Positions 43,655 through 52,887 of a stretch of 64,000 nt of DNA are shown here, piece after piece (the stretch's first letter is position 1; every line of letters begins with the position of its first letter). The position numbers were made by a program, and so were the translations under genes. Source of the DNA: an uncultured Chloroflexota bacterium (GTDB lineage: Bacteria; Chloroflexota; Dehalococcoidia; Lucifugimonadales; GCA-002694895). Location of the stretch: positions 46,397 to 110,396 of the forward strand of contig CAJWSY010000001.1 of assembly GCA_913045935.1 (NCBI GenBank), in the 5' to 3' direction. The notes beneath the pieces are model-generated. The model had not been told where the DNA came from. It saw only the letters and a program-made list of their open reading frames with translations, and ran no database searches.

Positions 43655-44566
43655 ATGAAAATAGGATGGATAGGAGTTGGAAATATGGGAAAACCTATGG
43701 CTAAGAATCTTCAAAAATTCGCATCTGAATTCACTGTAAATGACTTAAACCAAGAATCAGCAATTGATATTTTAGAAGACGGAGGTTCTTGGGCAGATTC
43801 TCCTAAAAAATGTGCACAGGGAAAAGATCTTGTATTTATGTGTTTACCTATGCCTGAAGATGTGGAAAAAGTAGCACTTGGCGAAAATGGAATTCTGAGT
43901 GGTGTTAATAAAAATACAATTGTAATTGACTCATCAACTAATTCTTTGGCTATGGTAAAAAAATTAAATAGTGAATTCAATAAACATGATATATCTTTCA
44001 TGGATTGTCCTGTAAGCGGGGGAGTTACTGGAGCTATTGATAGAGATTTGTGTGTTATGGTCGGAGGAGAGGAAGATCTGTATAATCAACACAGTTCAGC
44101 ATTTGAAGCTATAGGGGATAAAGTGATTTATTGTGGCCCAACAGGAAGTGGTACAATTTGTAAATTATCTCATAATCTTTTTAGTGCAATGCTAATGAAT
44201 ATCACTTCAGAAGTACTGTCATCTGGGGTTAAAGCAGGAATGGATTTGGGTACACTTCTTACTGCGATCTCTAAATGTGCGTCGGGGAAAAACCCGCCAT
44301 TGGAAAATTGGATAAATTCAACTCAAAACGATTTTGCAGCAGATGAATATTCTTTTTTCCTTGAATTGGGAGCAAAGGATGTTAAATTAGCTTGTGAAAT
44401 GGGAAGAGAAAATAATGTTCCTATGGATATGGCAAATATTGCTGAACAAAATATGATTGAAGCAATGAATAAAGGTTGGGGGAAAAAAAATGCTGGAATA
44501 ATAAGAAAATTAATAGCAAATAAAGCTGGGATTGATTTCGACTATTGTCCAGGAGGTTTTGCTTAA
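43655..44566 (+). CDS. 3-hydroxyisobutyrate dehydrogenase-family oxidoreductase
   Basis: A 303-residue beta-hydroxyacid dehydrogenase. NAD(P) loop GWIGVGNMGKPMAKNL (4-19); substrate signature MDCPVSGGVTGAI; catalytic Lys in GTICKLSHNLFSAM. Relatives act on 3-hydroxyisobutyrate, tartronate semialdehyde, or succinic semialdehyde. AAGGGGGAA precedes the ATG, a strong ribosome site. It stands alone on the plus strand, divergent from the S-box operon and convergent with the MDR gene (4-nt overlap). Confidence 0.88.
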   Translation: MKIGWIGVGNMGKPMAKNLQKFASEFTVNDLNQESAIDILEDGGSWADSPKKCAQGKDLVFMCLPMPEDVEKVALGENGILSGVNKNTIVIDSSTNSLAMVKKLNSEFNKHDISFMDCPVSGGVTGAIDRDLCVMVGGEEDLYNQHSSAFEAIGDKVIYCGPTGSGTICKLSHNLFSAMLMNITSEVLSSGVKAGMDLGTLLTAISKCASGKNPPLENWINSTQNDFAADEYSFFLELGAKDVKLACEMGRENNVPMDMANIAEQNMIEAMNKGWGKKNAGIIRKLIANKAGIDFDYCPGGFA

Positions 44567-45558
44567 ACTATCTTTATTAATAATTTACCAAAATTTTTAC
44601 CTTTCATCATTCCTATAAATGTACTAGGAGCGTTTTCTATTCCTGATACTATATCCTCTTTATATTTAATTTTACCCTCAATTAACCATTGTGATAATTT
44701 AGTCAAACCCTCATGATATCTTGATTTGAATTGAAAAACTAAAAATCCTGTCATTGATGCTTGGTTTATTAATAAACTACTTCCTATTCGAGGTCCGTTT
44801 TCATTTTCTTCTAAATTATAGAGAGAAATTTGTCCACAGACAGCAATTCTTGCACCAACTGACAAATTAGAAATCACATTATCAGAAATTTCTCCACCAA
44901 CATTGTCAAAGTAAATATCTACTCCATAAGGGGCATACTCAGAAATTTTACTCAAAATATTATCAGACTTATAATTTATAACAAAATCAAAGCCGAGCTC
45001 ATCTAAACAATAATCAGTTTTAATATCTGAACCTGCTATTCCAATAACTTTACATCCCATCAATTTTGCGATTTGCCCAACAATTGCTCCAACAGCACCA
45101 GATGATGCTGAAACTACAACTGTCTCTCCAGGTTTTGGAGAACACACATCTAAAAATCCAAAATATGCGGTTAGCCCAGGCATTCCTAAAATTCCTAAAG
45201 AAGTTGAAATAGGTGCTAATTCTGAGTCGATTTTCCTTGCGCTGATTGCATCAATTTTTCCATATTTTTGCCACCCTATATGTGCAGTTGCGTAATCTCC
45301 TTCATTAAATAATTTACTTTTGCTTTTAATTACTTTACCCACTACTTCTCCTGTAATAACACCTCCAAGTTTTATTGAAGGTGCATAAGATTTGGAATCA
45401 TTCATCCTTCCTCTCATGTAAGGATCAAGAGATAAATAGTGAGCTTCTATTAAAATTTCTCCTTCATCAAGTTCAGGTAATGGGCTTTCAATCCATTTAA
45501 AATCACTTTCTTTTGGATAACCTATTGGCCTTCTATTCAATACCCATGCATTATTCAT
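44563..45558 (-). CDS. MDR-family NADP-dependent oxidoreductase (CurA/LTB4DH-like)
   Basis: A 331-residue zinc-free medium-chain reductase. N-terminal NRRPIGYPKESDFKWIE and YLSLDPYMRGRMND are typical of the leukotriene B4/curcumin reductase group. The cofactor loop is VSASSGAVGAIVGQIAKLMGCKVIGIAGS. YFDNVGGEISD and MTGFLVFQFKSRY are also diagnostic. It probably reduces the double bond of an alpha,beta-unsaturated carbonyl. Its start overlaps the stop of the dehydratase gene (ATATGA). Confidence 0.9.
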   Translation of the reverse strand: MNNAWVLNRRPIGYPKESDFKWIESPLPELDEGEILIEAHYLSLDPYMRGRMNDSKSYAPSIKLGGVITGEVVGKVIKSKSKLFNEGDYATAHIGWQKYGKIDAISARKIDSELAPISTSLGILGMPGLTAYFGFLDVCSPKPGETVVVSASSGAVGAIVGQIAKLMGCKVIGIAGSDIKTDYCLDELGFDFVINYKSDNILSKISEYAPYGVDIYFDNVGGEISDNVISNLSVGARIAVCGQISLYNLEENENGPRIGSSLLINQASMTGFLVFQFKSRYHEGLTKLSQWLIEGKIKYKEDIVSGIENAPSTFIGMMKGKNFGKLLIKIV

Positions 45559-46508
45559 ATTAATCCCTTTTGAGAAATAATCTCATCAACCATTCGCGGG
45601 TCAACTAAACTTCCTGTAATTACAAAGCAAATTTTTGATAAATCAGGAAATTTGTCACGATACTCGAAAAACCCTGCCAATGTTATGGCTGCAGAAGGTT
45701 CTACTAGCATATTTTCATGATCTATAAATGATTTCATTGATCTCATAAGTAATTTCTCTTCAACTAGCAATACATCATCAATAAATTCTTTGACTCGATT
45801 TACAGAATCCAATACAGGTATCCTAACCGATAATCCATCAGCAATAGTATCAGCTGTTTGATTTTCATAATCCTTATTATTTAAAGCTAAAAACATGGAC
45901 GGAGATTCAGAAGGTACTAATCCTATGATTTTTGTACATTTATTTTTATCTTTAATCGCTTTGCCAATTCCTGAAATTAAGGATCCATTTCCGATAGGAA
46001 CAAAAACGTAATCAAATTCAGAATCAACTATTTCAGTACCTATTGTTTCTGCGCCTATATGCATTCCTGGCAATTTACCATCTTCTAAAAATAATAAATC
46101 TGTATCTTCAGCATACTTTTTTGCATTTAACTTGGCATCATCAAAATCTTTTCCGATTTTTACTACTTCTGATCCAGATAATTTTATACGTTCTACTTTA
46201 GATATATTTGCATCTTCGGGTACGAAAATAACAGAATCAATTTTATTTCTTTTACATGCCTCAGCTATTGCTAATCCATAATTACCTGCAGAAGCTGCGA
46301 CAATTTTTTTCACATTTCTATCAGACTTAACTATGTCTCCTATTACACTAAGAGCTCCTCTGATTTTAAAAGATTTAACCGGCGTGCAATCTTCTCTTTT
46401 TAACCAAATATCAGCATTTAACAAATCACTTAATACATTAGCTTTGAACAACGGAGTTGGAGTCCATGGCTCATTATCTATCATTGAATACATGTCATTT
46501 TCATTCAA
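45555..46508 (-). CDS. PLP-dependent threonine/serine dehydratase
   Basis: A 317-residue fold-type II PLP enzyme. Lys48 in LKREDCTPVKSFKIRGA carries PLP; SAGNYGLAIAEA is the substrate loop; VPIGNGSLISGIGKA binds the phosphate. It lacks the C-terminal regulatory domain of biosynthetic IlvA, so it is the short catabolic or racemase-like type. The start is a TTG at 46508 with AGGAG at 6 nt, inside the end of the VCBS gene (8-nt overlap). It likely deaminates threonine or serine. Confidence 0.87.
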   Translation of the reverse strand: MNENDMYSMIDNEPWTPTPLFKANVLSDLLNADIWLKREDCTPVKSFKIRGALSVIGDIVKSDRNVKKIVAASAGNYGLAIAEACKRNKIDSVIFVPEDANISKVERIKLSGSEVVKIGKDFDDAKLNAKKYAEDTDLLFLEDGKLPGMHIGAETIGTEIVDSEFDYVFVPIGNGSLISGIGKAIKDKNKCTKIIGLVPSESPSMFLALNNKDYENQTADTIADGLSVRIPVLDSVNRVKEFIDDVLLVEEKLLMRSMKSFIDHENMLVEPSAAITLAGFFEYRDKFPDLSKICFVITGSLVDPRMVDEIISQKGLI

Positions 46509-48687
46509 TTGCTTCTCCTACTTTAAATTGTATGTTTTTATAACTATCTTCAAACTCTCTAATCAGTATATATTTATTCACTGGTACATTCTTGAAATTT
46601 TGAGGTTTATCAGAGCTAGGCCAAATAATTTCTAAATCAACAATATTGTCACAAGTATTTAATCCTATAGTTTGGATAAATGAAGATGAACCAAAACTTC
46701 CTCCATTATCAACTATTGAATTATAAATTATTTCATTTCCACAATTTAGTGTGATTTTTGTACCTACAATTGTTTTTTTATTACTTCTCTTTAATATGAT
46801 TCCAATCCAATTATTACTATTACCAGGATTCTCATATAACAAATTAGTAAACCCATCAGACAAATAAAATCCTCCCATTTGCTCAAATATATCTAAATCA
46901 CCATCAAGATCAAAATCTGCAAATCCTATACCATGTCCTTTTTGTAAATGTCCCAAACCATAAGAATGTGTTTCATCTATAAAATTCAATCCTTTATTAT
47001 TTATATAAAATGCATTTGGGATAATTGAATCTATATATGGGTACCCCGTACCAAAATAAATATCTTCATATCCATCGTTATTTAAATCACCATAATTACC
47101 ACCCATAACAGAGTGCACTTTATTCAAATTTAATTTTTTTGAATTTTCTTCAAATCTTCCTTTTCCGTCATTAGTAAATATTTTTATTGAATAATCTTCA
47201 TCAATATCATCTTGATAACTTTTAATAGATTTTACTATCCCATACTCATATCCGGAAGATAAAATATCTAAATCCCCATCATTATCATAATCCCAAAACC
47301 AAGAAGTAAAACTATAGTAAGGATTAGTAATTTGTAATTCAGTAGCAATATCAACAAATTTATTGTTTCCAAAATTTTTATACAATCTATTTCCACCTGC
47401 ATAATTTGAAACAAATAAATCTATGTAGCCATCATTGTCGTAATCCCCCCAATCCGCAGATTTACAATATCTATTATTTTGGGGCGACAAATTCCCAGAA
47501 ACATCCACAAATTTATTATTTTCATTAATAAATAATTTGCTAGGATATTTGGGAATTTGATTTTCATCAATTTCAGATTCATTGCAACTAAACAAATCTA
47601 AATCGCCATCATTATCATAATCTCCCCAAGCTGCTGATTGTGATGGGTAAGCATAATTCAGCAAACCAACTTCCTCAGTAACATCTGTAAAAGTCAAATC
47701 TTTATTATTTCGTAACAAAGTATTTATCATTTCTCCTTCTTCAGAAAGCCATCCGCCTCTCATGACATATATATCTACATAACCATCATTATTGTAATCT
47801 GTACTTACTATGTTTAACCCCCCCAATTGTTTATTCAAATTTGATTCATTTGTTATTTCTACAAAACCCTCAATACCTCTATTTAAATAAAATTTCATCG
47901 AAGAACATGGATTCCAAGAAGAAGTAATAATATCTGAAAATCCGTCGTTATTAAAATCATCAAATATAACTCCACCAGCCAAATCAACATTATAGATTCC
48001 TAAATTTACCGATATATCTTTAAATTTAATTTTATTATTAGAATTTTTAGTTTTAGAAATATCAATAAGTAAATCTCTGTCAACTAAATCAGGATATGAC
48101 CCAAGGTTCATGTGAGTAACATTTAGTAACCATTTTGCTTTAATGTTTTCAGGATCAATTAAGATCAATTCACTCAAAATATTCAAAGCTTCTTTTGAGT
48201 AATTTGGTTTTTGGTGTGCATAATTTTGATCAATTGGTAACTGACAAATTATAGATCCGCCGGGTATTACACAATTTTCATACTCAGCAGATTTAAGATA
48301 TATCAAAGCTGCAGTTTCGAGTGTTACAATCTTTGACACCTCGTCCATCCTAGCTAAATTATCTTGTTGTAAAAATTTATTTATAATTTTTCTGGAATTT
48401 TCAAAATTCCCCAATCTCAACTCAGAATTAGCTAGTCCTATATTTGCAATCCACAAATTATATTCATCTTTTGCATTATTGATTTTTGTTTGCCAAATCT
48501 TACTTTGATTAGTTCCTATATACTTATTCGAGCTATTTTTTAATTTTTCGCAATATGAATTAATACTATCTAAGACAAAACCTTTATCAGAAATGTTAAA
48601 GTAATTTAAACTAAAATTTAATCCAAATAAAAATATAATAATTACAGACGAAATTACTAACAAATATGTAAATTGCTTATTAAACAT
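46501..48687 (-). CDS. Membrane-anchored VCBS/FG-GAP repeat protein with UnbV domain
   Basis: A 728-residue exported protein. Residues 7-27 are a signal anchor. Residues about 35-220 are helical, with TPR-like stretches (LWIANIGLANSELRLGNFEN; NILSELILIDPENIKAKWLL). Residues about 230-620 hold seven calcium-loop motifs of the DxDxDG type (DFNNDGFSD, DYNNDGYVD, DYDNDGDLD twice, DYDNDGYID, DLNNDGYED, DFDLDGDLD), which suggests a beta-propeller. The end (NNWIGIILKRSN ... DLEIIWPSSD) is an ASPIC/UnbV domain. The ATG at 48687 abuts the divergent permease gene and has no Shine-Dalgarno. Function unknown; likely cell-surface binding. Confidence 0.85.
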   Translation of the reverse strand: MFNKQFTYLLVISSVIIIFLFGLNFSLNYFNISDKGFVLDSINSYCEKLKNSSNKYIGTNQSKIWQTKINNAKDEYNLWIANIGLANSELRLGNFENSRKIINKFLQQDNLARMDEVSKIVTLETAALIYLKSAEYENCVIPGGSIICQLPIDQNYAHQKPNYSKEALNILSELILIDPENIKAKWLLNVTHMNLGSYPDLVDRDLLIDISKTKNSNNKIKFKDISVNLGIYNVDLAGGVIFDDFNNDGFSDIITSSWNPCSSMKFYLNRGIEGFVEITNESNLNKQLGGLNIVSTDYNNDGYVDIYVMRGGWLSEEGEMINTLLRNNKDLTFTDVTEEVGLLNYAYPSQSAAWGDYDNDGDLDLFSCNESEIDENQIPKYPSKLFINENNKFVDVSGNLSPQNNRYCKSADWGDYDNDGYIDLFVSNYAGGNRLYKNFGNNKFVDIATELQITNPYYSFTSWFWDYDNDGDLDILSSGYEYGIVKSIKSYQDDIDEDYSIKIFTNDGKGRFEENSKKLNLNKVHSVMGGNYGDLNNDGYEDIYFGTGYPYIDSIIPNAFYINNKGLNFIDETHSYGLGHLQKGHGIGFADFDLDGDLDIFEQMGGFYLSDGFTNLLYENPGNSNNWIGIILKRSNKKTIVGTKITLNCGNEIIYNSIVDNGGSFGSSSFIQTIGLNTCDNIVDLEIIWPSSDKPQNFKNVPVNKYILIREFEDSYKNIQFKVGEAIE

Positions 48688-51600
48688 ATGAAACTTTTGA
48701 ATTTAAATATTAATATACACAAAAAAAGATTGATTGGCATAATATTAATCCTGATTTCTACGCCTTTGTTTTTCTTTTTAAACAGGTTCCAAAAGTTGGG
48801 AACTATTAAAGAGGAATTATTTACAGCAGCATCAAGAAAAGGAGAGTGTTTTCAAGGTTTTTGTGTTGGAGGCGATCCTGATGCAACTCTTATTTCTAGG
48901 TGGATTAATTTTTCTTTCGAATACTTAGAGTTAGTTTTATTAGGAATGATTTTTGCTTTTGTCATTGCAGGAATTGTAGAATCTTTTATTTTTCCAAGAA
49001 AAGAAAATACAAGATTTTTCGAACCAGGAATCAAAGGGGCAATAAGGGGTTATATCATTGCTCCCGCACTTAATTTATGTTCTGCCTGCATTGTTCCAGT
49101 TGTAAATTCATTAAAAAACAAAGGGTCTTCCCTTGAATCTGTAATTGCTTTAGCCCAAGGATCCTCTACATTAAATTTCTTATCAATAATAATGATTTTT
49201 ACAATATTTAGCTCTGAATTAGGTTTGAATAGAATTATAGCAGGCGCAATAAGTGTATTTTTATTTGGACCTATAATCTCTCGATTAACATACGGATTAA
49301 ATCAAAAAAATGAAATTCCCAATACTATTCCATCTTTATCTATAGAAAAAAACATTTCTTTTACCAAATCCATCAAAGAAGGATTAAAAGATTTTTTCGA
49401 TATAACAAAATCAAATGTAATTAAACTAGGGCCAATAATGATAATAGCTGGATTTATAGCCGGTTTAATAATTCAATTTCTATCTGCGGAAACCATCAAT
49501 GAATATTTAGGAAATAATTTTAAAGGAGTAATCATTGCTAGCACTATAGGCGTTCTAATTAATGTTCCTCTGTTATTTGAAATCCCTTTAGTAGTAACAT
49601 TACTTTTACTTGGAATGGGGATAGCCCCGGCATCAACGTTATTATTCACAGCTGCATCAGGTGGTCCAATTACATTTTGGGGACTAGGAAAAGTTCTGCC
49701 CAAAAGATCTGTTTTTTACTATGCTTGTTTAATTTGGATATTGGGTGTAATCACCGGATCAATTTCGATTTTCATGTCTGGTAATAATATTAGTTTGGGA
49801 ATAAAACTTACAGACAATGAACCGATAATAAAGCAAACAACATTTAACAATGATTCAGCAAATAACTTAAACAACAATAATATAAATTTATCATCTTATA
49901 CAGAAAATCAAAATTATGATAATTACGAATTTAAACCATTTAATCAATTAACATATGAACATTTCAATGGGAATACAGAAGTTTGGAATTATAGACCAGG
50001 AGTAGTGATATTTGATTTCGACAGAGATAGTGACATGGATTTTCTTATAACAAACGGCAATGAATATTCTAATTTTTTATATCAAAATGATGGTCAGAAT
50101 AAGTTTACAGATATTTCAATTGATGCAGGCTTAGGAGCTAAAAATTTTAATGCAAGTGGCGCTGTAGCGTGTGACATAAATAACGATGGATACCAAGATT
50201 TATACATTGGAGGAAAAGGATTCAATGGTGACGGACTAGATTTTAGATCTTTGCAAGATAGTAAAGAATTTATTGGTATAGAAGACAGATTATATCTAAA
50301 TTTGAAAAACGGAAAATTCAAAGATATTACCAAGTCAGCATTTGGTAACAATTTAAATTACAGATCTGCTAGCAGCATGATATGCGCTGATATAAATAAT
50401 GATGGATATTTAGATATTTATGTTACAAATCTAATTGATGAAGATTTTTTTATGTCGAGTCTTTTTTGGCCATCACATCCAGGTCATTACAACCTCCTAT
50501 ACCAAAACAATGGTAACGAAACATTTAAAGAAGTATCTAAAGAAGCCGGAGTCCAAGGACCAGAAGTAATAATGCTAAATCCAGAAGGAAAAGGAATATA
50601 TTTTAGCGACCAAAATGGTAAAGAATATATGGGATTTAATCCTTTGGTAAAAGATAAAAATTCTCATATCGTCGGAGATCCCACAGGTCCAACTCATGCT
50701 GCAGTATTTTTTGATCATGATGGTGATGGAGATCAAGATTTATGGGTAGCAAGTGATGGAGATCAACTGCATGTCTATAGAAATGATTCTTCAAAAGAAA
50801 AAATATTATTTAATCATGTTAGTAAAGAACTCAATTTAAATATAATAGGAAACTGGATGGGTTTTGCTGTATCTGATTTTAACAATGATTTAATTGAGGA
50901 TGTATTTATAACCAACGCAGGCCCCCATCAAAGAATTGAAAGAAGTGGTATAAATAGCCCTACAATTAAACCTGGCGGAGATTGTAAATATCACGAGCTA
51001 CATGAACTTGGATCCTGTTTACATTTATTTTTAATAAATCAAAAAAATAACAACTCTTTTGAAAACAAAACAGAAAAAATTCATGTTATACCATCTCCTT
51101 ATCTGCCTGCTGAAGCTACTATTAAAAATATTAAAAAAGAATCAAAAATACCTAAAGGCTTGGGAGCGTACGATTTTGGGTACGGCGTTACAGCTTTTGA
51201 TTTCAATAACGACACAATAAAAGATTTATATTGGCTTGGATCTGAAGTAGGTAGAGGTGAAGGTCCTGGTGGTAATATATATCCTTCAGCAGGCAGAATG
51301 TTGATGGGATTACCTAATTTAAAGTATGAAGATATAACTGTAAGAGCTCAACTTCTAGACATACAGGGAATCAATTACAATAAATATTTTTCAAATTTAA
51401 AGCCAAATGAAATCCCTAATGAGAAATATAATTTAAAATATAAAGTCCACACTAAATACCATGAAAATGGCAAAGGATTAGCTCACGGAGATTTGAATGG
51501 GGATGGATATGTTGATTTAATCGGTACAAATAGCAGTGGTCCAGTTTGGTCTGGTACTCTCGATGATGCTCCAGGACCATTCTTTGTATGGATTAATGGA

Positions 51601-51915
51601 GGAGGTAATAATAATTGGATAAATATTAAACTTACAGGAAGACAAGGCATTGATAAAACAGGTAGTAACTCAGATGGAGTCGGAGCTAAAGTCTTTATAG
51701 AAAGTAAAGATGCTAATAATAACAAATCTATACAAATGCAAGAAGTAAGAGCTGGCTCAAGTTATTTATCGATGAATTCAATAAATTTAGAATTTGGGTT
51801 AGGAGATATTGAAATAATAGATAAAATTACTGTAATATGGCCAAGTGGAATTACTCAAATACTCAAAAACATTAATTCCAATCAACAAATTAATATAATT
51901 GAATCACAAAATTAA
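48688..51915 (+). CDS. YraQ/ArsP-like permease fused to VCBS repeats and UnbV domain
   Basis: A 1075-residue fusion. Residues 1-366 form a membrane permease with about eight helices, resembling the UPF0718/ArsP_1 group; a Cys pair lies in NLCSACIVPVVNSLKNKG (C131, C134), where relatives carry a Cys motif. A polar linker (367-415) leads to seven DxDxDG-type motifs (DFDRDSDMD, DINNDGYQD, DINNDGYLD, DHDGDGDQD, DFNNDLIED, DFNNDTIKD, DLNGDGYVD) and a C-terminal ASPIC/UnbV domain (NNWINIKLTGRQG ... ITVIWPSGITQ). The second part should lie outside the membrane. ATG at 48688 is preferred over TTG at 48673. Metal, arsenical or other transport is unproven. Confidence 0.82.
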   Translation: MKLLNLNINIHKKRLIGIILILISTPLFFFLNRFQKLGTIKEELFTAASRKGECFQGFCVGGDPDATLISRWINFSFEYLELVLLGMIFAFVIAGIVESFIFPRKENTRFFEPGIKGAIRGYIIAPALNLCSACIVPVVNSLKNKGSSLESVIALAQGSSTLNFLSIIMIFTIFSSELGLNRIIAGAISVFLFGPIISRLTYGLNQKNEIPNTIPSLSIEKNISFTKSIKEGLKDFFDITKSNVIKLGPIMIIAGFIAGLIIQFLSAETINEYLGNNFKGVIIASTIGVLINVPLLFEIPLVVTLLLLGMGIAPASTLLFTAASGGPITFWGLGKVLPKRSVFYYACLIWILGVITGSISIFMSGNNISLGIKLTDNEPIIKQTTFNNDSANNLNNNNINLSSYTENQNYDNYEFKPFNQLTYEHFNGNTEVWNYRPGVVIFDFDRDSDMDFLITNGNEYSNFLYQNDGQNKFTDISIDAGLGAKNFNASGAVACDINNDGYQDLYIGGKGFNGDGLDFRSLQDSKEFIGIEDRLYLNLKNGKFKDITKSAFGNNLNYRSASSMICADINNDGYLDIYVTNLIDEDFFMSSLFWPSHPGHYNLLYQNNGNETFKEVSKEAGVQGPEVIMLNPEGKGIYFSDQNGKEYMGFNPLVKDKNSHIVGDPTGPTHAAVFFDHDGDGDQDLWVASDGDQLHVYRNDSSKEKILFNHVSKELNLNIIGNWMGFAVSDFNNDLIEDVFITNAGPHQRIERSGINSPTIKPGGDCKYHELHELGSCLHLFLINQKNNNSFENKTEKIHVIPSPYLPAEATIKNIKKESKIPKGLGAYDFGYGVTAFDFNNDTIKDLYWLGSEVGRGEGPGGNIYPSAGRMLMGLPNLKYEDITVRAQLLDIQGINYNKYFSNLKPNEIPNEKYNLKYKVHTKYHENGKGLAHGDLNGDGYVDLIGTNSSGPVWSGTLDDAPGPFFVWINGGGNNNWINIKLTGRQGIDKTGSNSDGVGAKVFIESKDANNNKSIQMQEVRAGSSYLSMNSINLEFGLGDIEIIDKITVIWPSGITQILKNINSNQQINIIESQN

Positions 51916-51919
51916 TAAA

Positions 51920-52002
51920 GGGGAAGTGGCGGAATTGGTAGACGCGCTTGACTTAGGATCAAGTGTTCATAGAACGTGAGAGTTCGAGTCTCTCCTTCCC
52001 CA
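51920..52002 (+). tRNA. tRNA-Leu (anticodon UAG)
   Basis: An 83-nt class II tRNA. Acceptor GGGGAAG pairs with CTTCCCC; anticodon loop CTTAGGA gives TAG; the variable arm is TGTTCATAGAACG; T arm GAGAG-TTCGAGT-CTCTC. The discriminator is A and CCA is not encoded. It begins 4 nt after the permease-fusion stop, so may share its transcript. Confidence 0.97.
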
Positions 52003-52008
52003 TACTAA

Positions 52009-52884
52009 TCAAATAATTTTTTTTAAAGTCTCTGCTATTTGACCTGGATGAATTACAATTTCACAACCTGCTTCTTTAAGGGCAAACATCTTTGACTCTG
52101 CTTTTCCTGAATCACCACTAATAACTGCGCCTGCATGTCCCATTCTTTTGCCTTCAGGTGCACTAGCACCAACTATTAAAGCTGCAATCGGTTTAGTATT
52201 ATTAATGCTTTTTAAATATTCAGCCGCTTCCTGTTCTTTTGTCCCGCCTATTTCACCAATAAACACTATACCATCAGTTTCTTCGTCTTGAATAAAATAA
52301 TCTAAAACATTAATAAATGTTGTTCCAACAATAGGATCTCCACCTATTCCTACACATAAAGATTGTCCGATACCACTTTTAGTCAATTGATCAACTGCCT
52401 CGTAAGTTAAAGTACCACTTCTTGAAACTACTCCTATTCTACCTGGCATAAATATATCTCCTGGCATTATTCCTATTTTGCATTTTTGTGCAGGATTTAT
52501 TAATCCAGGACAATTAGGACCAATTAAAGTAACTCCAAGATCATTTGCAATTTTATAAATTTTAATCATTTCATTAACTGGAATTCCTTCAGTAATACAT
52601 ATAACTGTTTTGATTCCTGAATAGATTGACTCTAAAATAGCATCTGGAGCAAATGGAGCCGGAACAAAAATTAAAGAAGTATTTGCCCCAGTCTCATGTG
52701 TAGCTTCTTTCATTGAATCGTAAACTTTTATAGTATCATTAAACATTTGCCCTCCTCGTCCCGGAGTGACACCTGCTACAATATTTGTTCCATACTCGAT
52801 ACATCTAAGAGCATGAAATCCTCCTTCTTTTCCTGTTATCCCTTGAACAATTACTTTGGTATTGTCATCAATCTTTAAAGACAA
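52009..52884 (-). CDS. sucD: Succinate-CoA ligase alpha subunit
   Basis: TCA-cycle enzyme subunit that binds CoA and carries the phospho-histidine. 291 residues. VIVQGITGKEGGFHALRCIEYG at the N-terminus, LIGPNCPGLINP and the active His in GKRMGHAGAVISGDSG near residue 247 are intact. The start is a TTG at 52884, with AGGAG 6 nt upstream, 3 nt after the sucC stop. Operon sucCD. Confidence 0.96.
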   Translation of the reverse strand: MSLKIDDNTKVIVQGITGKEGGFHALRCIEYGTNIVAGVTPGRGGQMFNDTIKVYDSMKEATHETGANTSLIFVPAPFAPDAILESIYSGIKTVICITEGIPVNEMIKIYKIANDLGVTLIGPNCPGLINPAQKCKIGIMPGDIFMPGRIGVVSRSGTLTYEAVDQLTKSGIGQSLCVGIGGDPIVGTTFINVLDYFIQDEETDGIVFIGEIGGTKEQEAAEYLKSINNTKPIAALIVGASAPEGKRMGHAGAVISGDSGKAESKMFALKEAGCEIVIHPGQIAETLKKII

Positions 52885-52887
52885 AAT

